A DNA stretch of 64,000 nt. Source: Pseudobutyrivibrio ruminis AD2017 (lineage in GTDB: Bacteria; Bacillota; Clostridia; Lachnospirales; Lachnospiraceae). A model generated the notes under the pieces. That model did not search any database and had not been told where the DNA came from. It was given only the letters and a program-made list of their open reading frames with translations. Below, piece after piece: positions 17,017-26,309 of this stretch (positions are counted from its first letter, which is position 1; every line of letters starts with the position of its first letter). The position numbers and the translations under genes are program-made. Location: the NCBI RefSeq assembly GCF_000424305.1, contig NZ_AUJQ01000008.1, positions 62,001 through 126,000 of the forward strand, written 5' to 3'.

Positions 17017-17544
17017 TAATGCACCTGCTACATAAGCTATGGTCTTCTTTTCGAAGCCAAAGTGCATGCCTGTGTATAAACCGCCTAATACAACAAGTAC
17101 TGATATCGCAAGGAAAAGTGCAATTATCTGCCAAACTGTATTTCCAACAAGTCCGCAGGCACAGCCAGCTGCAGCTGTATAAAAGCTAGAAACAATAACG
17201 ATTCTAATATAATCAAATACGATTAATGCTTCTCTACGTCTTTCCTGAATAAATTCTCTCTTTAACGCCTTTAATATTAGTCTAATTCCAAGAAGGGCAA
17301 GAACGATAACAGCCAGCACCTCGCCTTGCTTAACCGGGTTAGCAATATATCCATTGACTGCTAACAATCTGCATATTACATATCCGCCAAAATAAAAAAC
17401 CAATTCTGATGCTGCAACAACTGCACTGGCAACCACTATTGTTCTCTTTTTAAGCTTAGCAATCATTGCCCCCTGTATTTCCATAGCTGCAAAAACATCT
17501 AATAATATACCCGCTATAATTAGCAGGTTTTCCAACCAAGTCAT
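16960..17544 (-). CDS. Six-helix membrane protein, possibly MntP-like
   Basis: A 194-residue protein with six hydrophobic segments. The first helix contains an Asp (AGILLDVFAAMEIQGA), reminiscent of the AxDAF motif of MntP manganese exporters, and the last helix region carries GIEIL. The symmetry of two three-helix halves fits the LysE/MntP fold, but the key Asp pair is not clear, so the function stays open. The 3' end overlaps the opposite-strand gene by 57 nt. GGAG is found upstream of the ATG. Confidence 0.7.
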   Translation of the reverse strand: MTWLENLLIIAGILLDVFAAMEIQGAMIAKLKKRTIVVASAVVAASELVFYFGGYVICRLLAVNGYIANPVKQGEVLAVIVLALLGIRLILKALKREFIQERRREALIVFDYIRIVIVSSFYTAAAGCACGLVGNTVWQIIALFLAISVLVVLGGLYTGMHFGFEKKTIAYVAGALLLWAAGIEILLSRVVDII

Positions 17545-17664
17545 ACTTATATTTACTCCATTCTTTTACACTTTGCTAAATAATAATAGCTCAATACCTA
17601 TCTACTTGAAATATTCAAATATGAAGCCATGTTCTATTAAAAGCTACATTAATTCAAATTTGTA

Positions 17665-18237
17665 TTATTGCTTTTCATTAGTGATAACTTCCATGATAGG
17701 ACTTCTGAAGATTTTGATGTAAACATCTGCCAGTTCTTCAACAGGCACATTCATGCCTCGCTTAATCCATTGAATAGTTACCCAGCTTATGGAATGTGCT
17801 AAAAAGTCTGCAACAAGCTCTTTCTTGAGCCATTTATAATCAGCCATTGCTGCAAGTCTTTCAACATCGATGTATTTAAGTACTGCTTTTGCAACACATC
17901 TGTTGTAAATCTCGTTAAAGGAGTTCTGCCCCTCAAGGGCTGCTGCTCTTTTGTAAAATTCCTTCTCGTGCTCCATGGTTGTAAGAATAAATGTAACTCC
18001 CTCCTTCAACATTCCATTTGAAAGAAGTGGGTCAACTGGTGCAAACAATTCGTTTACCGTAATCCATTCCAGTAGTTCGTATTTATCTTGGAAATGATTA
18101 TAAAATGTAGGTCTAATCACTCCCGCTTTATCTGTTATTTCTTTTATTGTAATCTTATCAATCGGCTTTACTGTGGCTAGCTCCTTTAAGCTTTCAGCCA
18201 ACACAATGTCGATTGCATTTTGTGATTGATTGTTCAT
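17665..18237 (-). CDS. TetR-family transcriptional regulator
   Basis: A 190-residue regulator. The N-terminal HTH (about 10-60) contains ITIKEITDKAGVIRPTFYNHFQDKYELLEWI, typical of the TetR branch related to DhaS with a C-terminal TetR_C_8-like domain. It is the last gene of the DegV-DUF308-small protein operon and begins 8 nt after the previous stop. It may autoregulate that unit; a dyad lies over the presumed DegV promoter (19977-20000). Confidence 0.88.
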   Translation of the reverse strand: MNNQSQNAIDIVLAESLKELATVKPIDKITIKEITDKAGVIRPTFYNHFQDKYELLEWITVNELFAPVDPLLSNGMLKEGVTFILTTMEHEKEFYKRAAALEGQNSFNEIYNRCVAKAVLKYIDVERLAAMADYKWLKKELVADFLAHSISWVTIQWIKRGMNVPVEELADVYIKIFRSPIMEVITNEKQ

Positions 18238-18245
18238 AGTTCTCC

Positions 18246-18491
18246 TTAAGAATCTTGATACTCAACTGTCACATAGAATCCCTTAGGGGTCTCCTTAATA
18301 TCTACTACCTTTCCTTCTGTCTTACCGTTTTGGGTTTTAACTCTCTCCAAGGTAGTATAATTAGCGGACATAGCATAGGACCTTCCTAATACATAATAAT
18401 ATGAATTAGAAAGGGCATATTCTGTAACTGGTAGCACATCTCCTACTTCAAGGAGTCCAGTGCGCTCCATTTTAAATTCCATCTGTCTCAT
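18246..18491 (-). CDS. Small uncharacterised protein (81 aa)
   Basis: An 81-residue predicted soluble, beta-rich protein with no recognised family (core EVGDVLPVTEYALSNSYYYVLGR, ending VKVVDIKETPKGFYVTVEY-like). The ATG at 18491 is taken because it follows the DUF308 stop by one base and AGGAAG lies upstream. A longer frame would overlap the previous gene. It sits in a four-gene operon between DUF308 and TetR genes. Confidence 0.65.
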   Translation of the reverse strand: MRQMEFKMERTGLLEVGDVLPVTEYALSNSYYYVLGRSYAMSANYTTLERVKTQNGKTEGKVVDIKETPKGFYVTVEYQDS

Positions 18492-18492
18492 A

Positions 18493-19065
18493 TTAAATAT
18501 CTTCCTCGCGGGTAATGGTTCCATCAACTACAGAGCCTGTAGCTTTTCTAACAGAATGGACAATTCCAAAATCTGTAATACCATCCCAAATAAGCATGAT
18601 GCCTATTATTCTTGTAGCAAGACTAACTACCTGAAATGCTGCACCAATGCAGATAATTCCAAAGAGTATATTAACAGCCGCAAGTACAAAGCTAATCCAA
18701 AAATTAGAAGCCTTCGCTCTGGTAGCCTCAACCGCCATTCCTAAGTCCTGTACACCATGGATTACAAGAATTACGCCGATTGCAATTGGAATGATGCTTA
18801 TTATCTTACCTGAGTCGTTAAAAAGCCAAATACCTACGATAAGTATCATCATACCAACAGCTATTCCAAGAGCATTATCTACGCCATGCTCAATAAGCTG
18901 ATTTACAATAACAAATATTCCTGAAAGAATAATTATAGCTGCTATCACCTTGCTTATAGTGGCTAAGCTTTCAACAGGAAATACTAAAAGCAAAATCCCG
19001 ATGACCATCGTAAAAATTGCAGGTATTGTGATGTTAAGTCTAAACTCTTTAATCTTATCTTTCAT
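18493..19065 (-). CDS. DUF308/HdeD-like membrane protein
   Basis: A 190-residue membrane protein with about six helices built from repeated pairs containing short-loop glycines (IPAIFTMVIGILLLVFP, then GMMILIVGIWLF, then GVILVIHGVQDL). This is the pattern of DUF308, the family of the E. coli acid-resistance membrane protein HdeD. Its role in Firmicutes is unknown. It begins 3 nt after the DegV gene, so it belongs to the same operon. Confidence 0.85.
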   Translation of the reverse strand: MKDKIKEFRLNITIPAIFTMVIGILLLVFPVESLATISKVIAAIIILSGIFVIVNQLIEHGVDNALGIAVGMMILIVGIWLFNDSGKIISIIPIAIGVILVIHGVQDLGMAVEATRAKASNFWISFVLAAVNILFGIICIGAAFQVVSLATRIIGIMLIWDGITDFGIVHSVRKATGSVVDGTITREEDI

Positions 19066-19068
19066 GAC

Positions 19069-19956
19069 TTATTTCTCCTTTTTGTTACCCCAGAATCCTA
19101 TAGCAACTGTACCAGGGCCAGTATGTGCACCAATAGTAGGACCAATATCGAAAATACGAACCTTTTCCTTCATGTTAGGGAAAGCTTCTTCTAACATATC
19201 TGCTACTTCTTTAGCATCTTCGTAACAAACAGAGTGAGTTATGAACATGTTCTGGTCATAATCTGCACCGTTTTCAACACGTTCCTTGATGGCTGCAAGA
19301 CAAGCCTTTTTAACCATCTTCTTTCCACGACACTTCTGTCTAGGAATAAGCTTACCTTCGTCATTAATGTTAAGAAGTGGGCAGATGTTAAGAGCTGTCC
19401 CAAACCATCCAGAAACCTTTGAAATTCTTCCACCTCTGATGAAGAAGGTAAGGTCTGTTGTAAAGAACCATGTGTTTTGATTCTGGATATGTTCATTAGT
19501 CCAGTTTACAAGATCGTCAAAGCTCATTCCTTCATCACGAAGTGTTGCAAGCTTATCCATTAAAAGAGCGTAACCTGCTGATGCTGTTAAGCTATCAATA
19601 ACAACTATCTTTCTGTCAGGAAACTCCTCTGAAAGCTCTTCTGCTGCAATACGTGCAGAATTAATAACACCCGAAATACCACTTGATAATGTTAAATGAA
19701 GAACATCTAATCCTTTTTCAAGGAAGCCTCTAAAGTATGCTGAAAATTCTTCTGCATTAACCTGCGATGTTCTTGTCATAGCTCCGTCTACCATTCTCTG
19801 GTAGAAATCCTTAGCCGAGATAGATTTAAACAAATCATCTGTATATGCCACATCATCTAAATAATAATGAAAGCAAATGTGTTCAAGATTTTTTTCCTTT
19901 AAGTATTCTTCTGTAGTATCTACAGTAGAACAACAACTGATAACATATTCTCCCAT
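19069..19956 (-). CDS. DegV-family fatty-acid-binding protein
   Basis: A 295-residue protein of the DegV family. These bind a fatty acid between two domains; the FakB members hand exogenous fatty acids to the kinase FakA. The family marks are visible: an N-terminal STVDTTEEYL start, the middle LHLTLSSGISGVINSARIAAEEL motif (loop contacting the lipid carboxylate), VIDSLTASAGYALL, and FFIRGGRISKVSGWFGTALNICPLL. It heads an operon with DUF308, small-protein and TetR genes. Confidence 0.93.
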   Translation of the reverse strand: MGEYVISCCSTVDTTEEYLKEKNLEHICFHYYLDDVAYTDDLFKSISAKDFYQRMVDGAMTRTSQVNAEEFSAYFRGFLEKGLDVLHLTLSSGISGVINSARIAAEELSEEFPDRKIVVIDSLTASAGYALLMDKLATLRDEGMSFDDLVNWTNEHIQNQNTWFFTTDLTFFIRGGRISKVSGWFGTALNICPLLNINDEGKLIPRQKCRGKKMVKKACLAAIKERVENGADYDQNMFITHSVCYEDAKEVADMLEEAFPNMKEKVRIFDIGPTIGAHTGPGTVAIGFWGNKKEK

Positions 19957-19976
19957 AATATTACCTATTCTTTCTA

Positions 19977-20000
19977 TATACTATAACCTGTTTGAGTATA
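19977..20000. promoter_or_regulatory. Dyad near the DegV-operon promoter (possible operator)
   Basis: TATACT and AGTATA are 6-bp inverted arms separated by 12 nt, 20-44 nt upstream of the DegV ATG. On the minus strand the distal arm coincides with a TATACT -10-like box with TTGCAT 18 nt before it. It may be the TetR operator of this operon; evidence is thin. Confidence 0.3.
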
Positions 20001-20049
20001 CCCCAAACACCTATTTCAATGCAACCTTTCAAATTAACACCTGATATAT

Positions 20050-20090
20050 AACAAATAAGCCGGTGAATTGCTTCACCAGCTTATTTTGAT
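20050..20090 (-). terminator. Terminator of the arabinoside ABC/GH51 operon
   Basis: AATAAGCTGGTGAA pairs with TTCACCGGCTTATT, followed by TGTTAT, just behind the GH51 gene. The stem is strong and nearly symmetric. Confidence 0.85.
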
Positions 20091-20122
20091 TTATTATATG
20101 GAAGGATTTATGAAAAAGAAAT

Positions 20123-21643
20123 TTACTTTGTTAAGCGGATACTAACAACTGAGCACTTAGGGAGTGTAACTTTGATGCCTTCAGCTGTCTTTGCGTAATC
20201 CTTGAATTCCTGTTCTTTAACAACCTCTGGGTTCTCGAATGTGTTATGTGCAGCCATTGAGCCTGTAACATAAACAGCTTCGCAAACATTATATGAACCG
20301 CCGTCCTTTGTAAGCTGAATTTCTACATCATCTGTAGCCTCAAGAGAGTTGTTTGTAAGTGTAATTGTGATAACACCGTTCTCATCCTCAGATACTGATT
20401 CGAATACCTTTGGAAGCTCATTCTTTCCAGAGCCAACTGTACCGTTTTCAAGTAAGTCACTACCAAGAAGTGTTGCACCCTGGTGATGGCGGAACATTTT
20501 AAATACATAGTAGGTAGGGGTTTTAATCATCTTCTCGCCATCTGTAAGCATTACAGACTGAAGAACGTTAATCATCTGTGCAATACATGCCATCTTTACT
20601 CTATCAGCATGCTTGTTGAAAATGTTAAGGTTCATACCAGCTACAAGTGCATCACGCATTGTGTTCTGCTGATATAAGAATCCTGGGTTTGTGCCTGGCT
20701 CTACGTCTGTCCAGATTCCCCACTCATCAATCATAAGGCCAATCTTCTTTTCTGGGTCATACTGATCCATGATTGCACCATGCTTGTTGATAAGCTCTTC
20801 CATGAAGTAGCTACGCTTAAGTGTCTGGTAGAATACTTCCTCTGTGAAATCTGTAGCGCTTCCCTTAAAGTTCCAATCGTCCTCTGTCTCAGGAAGTGTA
20901 TAATAGTGAAGTGAAAGGCCATCCATAAAGCCGTGGAACTGTGCTGGTGTATGGTCGAAGCAAGTATCAAGTACTTCCTTTGTCCAGTGATAATCATCTA
21001 CATTAGCACCACATGCAATCTTTGCGATAGGCTTGTTTCCATTGTAGTTTCTTACATATGTCTGATAACGTCTGTACTCATCTGCATAGTGCTGAGGACG
21101 CATGTTTCCTCCGCAGCCCCAGTTTTCGTTACCAACGCCAATATAATCTACTACCCATGGCTCCTCGTGACCATTAGCCTTACGAAGATCAGCCATTGGA
21201 GAAACACCATTGAATGTCATGTACTCTACCCATTCGCTCATTTCGCGAACAGTGCCAGAGCCTAAGTTAGCATTTACATAAGTCTTACAGCCAAGTTGTC
21301 TACAAAGCTCGAAGAACTCATGAGTTCCGAAGCTGTTATCTTCTACAACACCGCCCCAGTGAGTGTTAATCATCTTCTTGCGGTTTTCCTTTGGACCAAT
21401 TCCATCCATCCAGTGATACTCATCTGCGAAGCATCCACCTGGCCAGCGAAGTACTGGAACCTTCATCTCTTTAAGAGCTTCTACTACATCTGTACGCATA
21501 CCATTAACGTTAGGGATGTCACTGTTTTCGCCAACATAAAGTCCCTCGTAGATGCAGCGTCCTAAGTGCTCAGAAAAATGTCCATAGATTTCTGGAGCAA
21601 TTGTGCTCTTCTTGTTTTCATTGTTGATTACTAATTTTGCCAT
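20123..21643 (-). CDS. abfA: GH51 alpha-L-arabinofuranosidase (intracellular)
   Basis: A 506-residue retaining glycosidase without a signal peptide, so cytoplasmic. It removes terminal arabinofuranose from arabino-oligosaccharides. The acid/base is Glu173 in GVGNENWGCGG and the nucleophile is Glu307 in LMIDEWGIW; VLRWPGGCFADEYHW near residues 64-78 is also diagnostic. The length matches the family. It is the last gene of an operon with a sugar ABC importer, so it would hydrolyse what the transporter brings in. Confidence 0.96.
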   Translation of the reverse strand: MAKLVINNENKKSTIAPEIYGHFSEHLGRCIYEGLYVGENSDIPNVNGMRTDVVEALKEMKVPVLRWPGGCFADEYHWMDGIGPKENRKKMINTHWGGVVEDNSFGTHEFFELCRQLGCKTYVNANLGSGTVREMSEWVEYMTFNGVSPMADLRKANGHEEPWVVDYIGVGNENWGCGGNMRPQHYADEYRRYQTYVRNYNGNKPIAKIACGANVDDYHWTKEVLDTCFDHTPAQFHGFMDGLSLHYYTLPETEDDWNFKGSATDFTEEVFYQTLKRSYFMEELINKHGAIMDQYDPEKKIGLMIDEWGIWTDVEPGTNPGFLYQQNTMRDALVAGMNLNIFNKHADRVKMACIAQMINVLQSVMLTDGEKMIKTPTYYVFKMFRHHQGATLLGSDLLENGTVGSGKNELPKVFESVSEDENGVITITLTNNSLEATDDVEIQLTKDGGSYNVCEAVYVTGSMAAHNTFENPEVVKEQEFKDYAKTAEGIKVTLPKCSVVSIRLTK

Positions 21644-21692
21644 ATTCTCTCCTTTAGTCCGCCATTTAATCAGCCAGTGTGTGAATTAATTT

Positions 21693-22562
21693 TTATCCCT
21701 TAACCGCACCTGCTGTCATACCATCGATGATGTACTTCTGGAAAATGAGGAAGATTATAAAGATAGGTAAAATTCCGAACATTGATCCTGCGATAAGTAC
21801 ATCGTAGTTGTTGCCGTATGGTGTTAAAAGTGTATTAAGTCCGATTGGAAGAGTAAACTTCTCTGCTCCCTTAAGTACAAGAAGTGGCCAAAGAATAGCG
21901 TTCCATGCACCCATTGCGCTAAGAATACCCATTGATGCAAAGGCTGGCTTTGCAAGTGGAAGGATGATTCTTACAGAAATACCATACTCGCTACATCCGT
22001 CGATACGTGCTGCATCAAGCAAATCCTTTGGAAGTCCTGAAAGGTACTGTCTAAAGAAGAAGATAGTTGATGCTGAACAAAGTCCGATGATAATAACACC
22101 TACATAAGTATCAACAAGCTTGAGTGCGATGATTTCCTTATATAATGGAAGCATAAGGATTTCAAAAGGTACCATCATTGTTGCAAGCACTATTGTGAAG
22201 AGAGCATTTTTAAATCTGAACTCATACATTGTTAATCCATAAGCTACAAAATAGCAAATAATAAGTGTAAGTGCTACCGAAATAATGGTAATTAATAACG
22301 AATTCTTGTACCACATGAAATATTTAATACTGTCGGCATTTCCGCTGAATAAATATTTGTAGTTATTAAGATTCATTGTAGATACATTCAAATCTACAGA
22401 AAGTCCTCTACGAATAAGTTCTGTACCAGGTCTGAATGATGCAAGTAAACCTGCGAAAACAGGAAATATAATAATGAAACAAAGGATAGCGAAAAATCCT
22501 GTTCCAAGTACTGTGCCTACTACTCTTTTAGGAGAGCTAGCCATAGTCTTTTGCTTTGCCAT
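21693..22562 (-). CDS. Carbohydrate ABC transporter permease (MalG type)
   Basis: A 289-residue inner-membrane permease with six helices. The coupling EAA loop reads LLDAARIDGCSEYGISVRIILPLAKP, and the C-terminus ends QKYIIDGMTAGAVKG, both standard for MalG-type CUT1 permeases. It pairs with the MalF-type permease one base upstream and with the lipoprotein binding protein. It probably imports arabino-oligosaccharides given the GH51 neighbour. No ATPase gene is present, so a shared MsmX-like ATPase encoded elsewhere is expected. Confidence 0.93.
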   Translation of the reverse strand: MAKQKTMASSPKRVVGTVLGTGFFAILCFIIIFPVFAGLLASFRPGTELIRRGLSVDLNVSTMNLNNYKYLFSGNADSIKYFMWYKNSLLITIISVALTLIICYFVAYGLTMYEFRFKNALFTIVLATMMVPFEILMLPLYKEIIALKLVDTYVGVIIIGLCSASTIFFFRQYLSGLPKDLLDAARIDGCSEYGISVRIILPLAKPAFASMGILSAMGAWNAILWPLLVLKGAEKFTLPIGLNTLLTPYGNNYDVLIAGSMFGILPIFIIFLIFQKYIIDGMTAGAVKG

Positions 22563-22563
22563 A

Positions 22564-23460
22564 TTAATCCTCTCCCTTCTTGAATGTACCGTTCACGATA
22601 AGCTGTGCAAAGTTAATAATAAGAGCTACTACAAGAAGTACTACACCTACTGCACATGCGTATCCCATATCGTTCTTTTCAATACCACGCTTGTATAAGT
22701 AACCTACAATTGTAAGACCGATGTTGTTTGGTGATGAATTTCCCGCCCATAACATATATGACTCAAGGAACATTGCAAGACCAGCGTATACTGAAATTGT
22801 AAGAACGTAAACTGTTGTAGGCTTAAGAAGTGGAAGTGTTACATACTTGAACTTCTGCCATCCTGTTGCGCCGTCAATATCGGCAGCTTCATATAATGAA
22901 GTATCGATTGATTTAAGACCTGAAAGGAAATAGAGCATATTTACACCTGTCCATCTCCAGCAGGCTACGATTAAGAGGGCGAGCATACCTGACCAACCCA
23001 TCTTTAACCATTTATATGTTCCAAGGCCTAAAGCCGCTGTAATCATGTTCATCTGACCTGTTGTATATTCTGTAAACATCAGGCGGAATAATGTACCAGA
23101 AATAACTACTGATGTTAAAGCTGGCATGTAAAGAATTGCCTTCCATACGCCCTTAGCTTTTACTAAATTGCTATCAAGAAGAACAGCAAAGAGCATTGGG
23201 AATGGAATAAGAAGGACTAATGTAAAGAACATGTATTTAACGCTGTTCCATACCGCAATATGGAATACATTATCCTTAAGAAGCTTTGCATAGTTAGCAA
23301 AACCAATCCACTCAGATTTAATTGCTCCAATATCCTGGAAACTCATTGTGAAAGCTGTGATAAGTGGGTAAACCCAGAAAATGAAAAAGCTTAAAATAAA
23401 AGGTAAAACAAATACATATGGTGCCACCTTTTGAGAGTATAAAAAGTTCTTGATTTTCAT
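22564..23460 (-). CDS. Carbohydrate ABC transporter permease (MalF type)
   Basis: A 298-residue permease. The N-terminal signature KVAPYVFVLPFILSFFIFWVYPL and EAA loop SLYEAADIDGATGWQKFKYVTLPLLKP mark it as the MalF-type partner of a CUT1 sugar importer. It lies between the binding-protein and MalG-type genes. A stem-loop separates it from the binding-protein gene and may lower its expression relative to the binding protein. Confidence 0.93.
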   Translation of the reverse strand: MKIKNFLYSQKVAPYVFVLPFILSFFIFWVYPLITAFTMSFQDIGAIKSEWIGFANYAKLLKDNVFHIAVWNSVKYMFFTLVLLIPFPMLFAVLLDSNLVKAKGVWKAILYMPALTSVVISGTLFRLMFTEYTTGQMNMITAALGLGTYKWLKMGWSGMLALLIVACWRWTGVNMLYFLSGLKSIDTSLYEAADIDGATGWQKFKYVTLPLLKPTTVYVLTISVYAGLAMFLESYMLWAGNSSPNNIGLTIVGYLYKRGIEKNDMGYACAVGVVLLVVALIINFAQLIVNGTFKKGED

Positions 23461-23488
23461 AATGCACCTTTCTCCATTTTTAAAAATA

Positions 23489-23514
23489 GGGATGCCTGCC
23501 TAGGCCGGCATCCC
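23489..23514 (-). terminator. Intercistronic stem-loop after the binding-protein gene
   Basis: GGGATGCC pairs with GGCATCCC over 8 bp, followed by TATTTTT on the minus strand. Such stems behind solute-binding-protein genes act as partial terminators or mRNA-stabilising ends, giving more binding protein than permease. Confidence 0.75.
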
Positions 23515-23522
23515 GTAAAAAA

Positions 23523-24947
23523 TTACTGTTCCATATCTATCGCATCCTGTGCCTCTTGAAGGGCGTCATCGATTGAGTAGTCTGGATCTTCAAGTACCTC
23601 GTTAAGTGTTGTTGTGCAGAGATACTCATTGATTGTTGGGCTGATAGATACAACTGAAATCTTACCAATGTTATCCATTCCGATATCGCTTAATACATCG
23701 TATGGATAGTTGATAAAGAACTGGTTGTACTGGTTGTTATCATCATGAGCGAATGCTTCATCATCCCAAAGAGCTGTGTTACATACATCAAATCCAAGTG
23801 TATCCCAGATGTGCTGCTCACCAGCTTCTGACATCTTAGCCCAGCATGTAAACTCTGCTGCAAGCTCCTTGTTAGCTGACTGCTGTGTTACAACTGTACC
23901 TGTACCACCAATACCTACAGAGCACTTCTGTCCCTCTTTGAATACAGGACACTTAGCGATATACCAGTTACCCTTTTCATCAGGCATGTAGTTTGTGAAA
24001 CGTGACATATACCACATTGCCTTAGGGAATGAAACAATGTTTCTATCCATAATGTTCTGGAAACCAGCTTCAAGGTCAACATGTCCATCTGGAGAAACCA
24101 TTGCAAATCCTGACTTTAACCAAGACTGCTGCATTGAAAGCATTTCCTTAACTGAATCAAGCTGAACGTTTGCTGGATTGTCGAATCCGCCTGTCCAATC
24201 ATCACCGTACTCAGCCATTGCAAGCCAGAGCCAATCAACTCCGCCTGTATCAACTGATGTAAAGTACTTTGTATCATCTCCTAAAGCTGTAAGGTACTCA
24301 TTACCAAGTGCTTCGTAATCTTTCCATGTCTTAACTGCATCAATCTTTGCAATTACTTCATCCTGGCTAAGACCCATTGCCTCAGACATTGCTGCAACAT
24401 TGTAATACATTACTGTTGCACCTACGTGATATGGAGCACCATAGTAGTTGCCATCTTCACCCTGATATGTTTCCATTCTTGCAGGAACCATTGTATCAAG
24501 GTAATCCTTAGCGTAATCGTTAAGTGGTACAAGCCACTGATCAAGACCTTCAACTACGTTAGGGAACTGACCAACCTCTACATCACAGATATCTGGAGCA
24601 CCTGTGCCAGCCTCAAGAGCTGTAAGAAGCTTTGTATGCATATCACCATATGGATATGTTGTACATGTAATTTCGATTGTGTTGTCTGGGTGTTCCTTAT
24701 TCCACTCCTCTGCCATAACACCGTAGTGCTGACCGTGAAGTTCAACGAATGTCCACATTTCAAGATGTGTTCCGTTTGGAGCACCAAATGTGTTTGTTAC
24801 TACCTCTGACTCAGCTGAATCTTCAGCTGTTTCTTCTTCAGCAGCATCTGGATCTACCCCACCTTCTGATGCTGCTCCGCCACAGCCAACAAATAAGCTA
24901 GCTGCCATTGATGTGCAAAGTAAAGCACTAATCAACTTCTTCTTCAT
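23523..24947 (-). CDS. Sugar-binding lipoprotein of the ABC importer
   Basis: A 474-residue extracellular solute-binding protein (family 1). The signal sequence ends in the lipobox LFVGC, so Cys22 is the lipidated residue; a Glu/Ala/Ser-rich linker follows. The mature part has the family features (LEMWTFVELHGQHYGVMAEEWNKEHP near the start, ALEAGTGAPDICDVEVGQF, then GGTGTVVTQQSANKELAAEF). It would capture arabino-oligosaccharides for the two downstream permeases. AAGGAGGAGAAG precedes the ATG. A sigma-A promoter lies about 130 nt upstream. Confidence 0.94.
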   Translation of the reverse strand: MKKKLISALLCTSMAASLFVGCGGAASEGGVDPDAAEEETAEDSAESEVVTNTFGAPNGTHLEMWTFVELHGQHYGVMAEEWNKEHPDNTIEITCTTYPYGDMHTKLLTALEAGTGAPDICDVEVGQFPNVVEGLDQWLVPLNDYAKDYLDTMVPARMETYQGEDGNYYGAPYHVGATVMYYNVAAMSEAMGLSQDEVIAKIDAVKTWKDYEALGNEYLTALGDDTKYFTSVDTGGVDWLWLAMAEYGDDWTGGFDNPANVQLDSVKEMLSMQQSWLKSGFAMVSPDGHVDLEAGFQNIMDRNIVSFPKAMWYMSRFTNYMPDEKGNWYIAKCPVFKEGQKCSVGIGGTGTVVTQQSANKELAAEFTCWAKMSEAGEQHIWDTLGFDVCNTALWDDEAFAHDDNNQYNQFFINYPYDVLSDIGMDNIGKISVVSISPTINEYLCTTTLNEVLEDPDYSIDDALQEAQDAIDMEQ

Positions 24948-25079
24948 TCTTCTCCTCCTTTTGACTAAAGAATTGATTATTTAATAATTGCTAAGAGTCT
25001 TTAATTTGTAGTAAAATTGACAGAGGCTTGTAAGCCAATCTCACTGCTTTTCGTAAAACTCATCAACGATTATGTAATT

Positions 25080-25107
25080 ATTATAAATCCCCTTTGTGAT
25101 AAGTCAA
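25080..25107 (-). promoter_or_regulatory. Sigma-A promoter of the ABC/GH51 operon
   Basis: Minus strand TTGACT, 16-nt spacer, TATAAT. The remaining part of the 406-nt intergenic region (24948-25353) is AT-rich and holds the divergent regulator promoter; no other gene is visible there. Confidence 0.75.
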
Positions 25108-25282
25108 TAAATATTTTAGGTTTATCTAAAGTATTTTGGATATTCTTTTATTATTCACAATTTCGACATATTGTTTTTGTTGATTTTTAACAATTGATTT
25201 ATTAATTATTGCTATAAAGCTATTTTGATATGTATAAATTTACTTTTTACTAAAATAATCATCTAGTTTAATCACCGTTTTA

Positions 25283-25311
25283 TTGACAGTATATTGGAGA
25301 AAATTTATAAT
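25283..25311 (+). promoter_or_regulatory. Sigma-A promoter of the ArsR-type regulator
   Basis: Perfect consensus TTGACA, 17-nt spacer, TATAAT, about 36 nt before the AAGGAG ribosome-binding site of the regulator gene. Confidence 0.9.
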
Positions 25312-25353
25312 AAAGGAATAATATTTTAGAATAATTTAAAAAGGAGCAGTGTC

Positions 25354-26274
25354 ATGATTCACATCACTTCACTGGATGATGGTCTTGAATTATTTAAAGC
25401 CTTAGGCTCTGACGTACGAATCCAGATTTTAAAAATACTATTAGAAAATGACCACATGAGCATGAATCAGCTTGCTACTGAATTAAAGCTTTCAAATGGT
25501 GCTCTTACAGGTCACATCAAAAAATTAGAAGAATGCGGCCTTATTTCTACTTCGAATGAATCTGCCAGCCATGGCAATTCCAAGATTTGTTCTGTAATCC
25601 AGGATAAAATCGTAGTAGAAATCGAAAAGCCAGAAGAGCTTACAAACGCGTTTACTACAGATATCAAGGTTGGACAGTTTTCTAAATATGAGATTTGCCC
25701 TACTTGCGGCCTAGCTAACAGCCAGTCTGTTATTGGTGAAATCGATGACAGCAGATACTTCAGTCATCCAGATCACTTCAACGCAGATATTTTATGGTTC
25801 ACAAAAGGATATGTTGAGTACTCTCTTCCAAACCTTATACCTAGCAACAACCAAATCACTCAGATATCTATTTCCTTTGAGATTTCATCTGAGGCACCAG
25901 GCATTGATAACAACTGGCCTAGCGATATAACCTTCTCTCTTAATGGTAAAAAGCTTGGCATGTGGACCAGCCCTGGAGATTTTGGTGGTGACATCCGAGG
26001 AATGTTTACACCAGATTGGTTCCCACCTAACTGGAATCAATACGGCTTACTTAAGCTTCTTGTTGTTAACAAGCACGGTACATTTATTGATGGTCTACAG
26101 ATTTCAGATATCACTATCGAGGATTTAGATTTAGCGCAGGGTGCGCCTCTTGATTTTAGAATTGCAGTAGAGGATGATGCAGAACATATCGGTGGTGTTA
26201 CACTCTTTGGAAAGACCTTCGGAAATTATGGACAGGATATACGAGTTGCTATCAATTACTGTCCTATAAAATAA
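25354..26274 (+). CDS. ArsR-type HTH regulator with large C-terminal sensing domain
   Basis: A 306-residue regulator, much longer than a plain ArsR protein. The winged HTH is at about 8-75 (LGSDVRIQILKILLENDHMSMNQLATELKLSNGALTGHIKKLEECGLI). A Cys pair (ICPTCG) at about residue 110 is followed by a beta-rich domain of about 170 residues with several Trp residues, plausibly a jelly-roll carbohydrate-binding fold. It is divergent from the ABC/GH51 operon and next to two GH43 genes, so it is most likely the arabinan-locus regulator. The ligand is unproven. Confidence 0.85.
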   Translation: MIHITSLDDGLELFKALGSDVRIQILKILLENDHMSMNQLATELKLSNGALTGHIKKLEECGLISTSNESASHGNSKICSVIQDKIVVEIEKPEELTNAFTTDIKVGQFSKYEICPTCGLANSQSVIGEIDDSRYFSHPDHFNADILWFTKGYVEYSLPNLIPSNNQITQISISFEISSEAPGIDNNWPSDITFSLNGKKLGMWTSPGDFGGDIRGMFTPDWFPPNWNQYGLLKLLVVNKHGTFIDGLQISDITIEDLDLAQGAPLDFRIAVEDDAEHIGGVTLFGKTFGNYGQDIRVAINYCPIK

Positions 26275-26278
26275 TAAA

Positions 26279-26309
26279 CCTTCCCCCTCTGGGGGAAGGC
26301 TTTTTTTTT
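26279..26309 (+). terminator. Terminator of the ArsR-type regulator
   Basis: CCTTCCCCC and GGGGGAAGG form a 9-bp stem around TCT, followed by C and a run of nine T. Confidence 0.93.

Noticed and set aside
24426-24809. Plus-strand 127-residue ORF opposite the sugar-binding protein
   Set aside because: Cys/Ile-rich antisense shadow of a clear gene.
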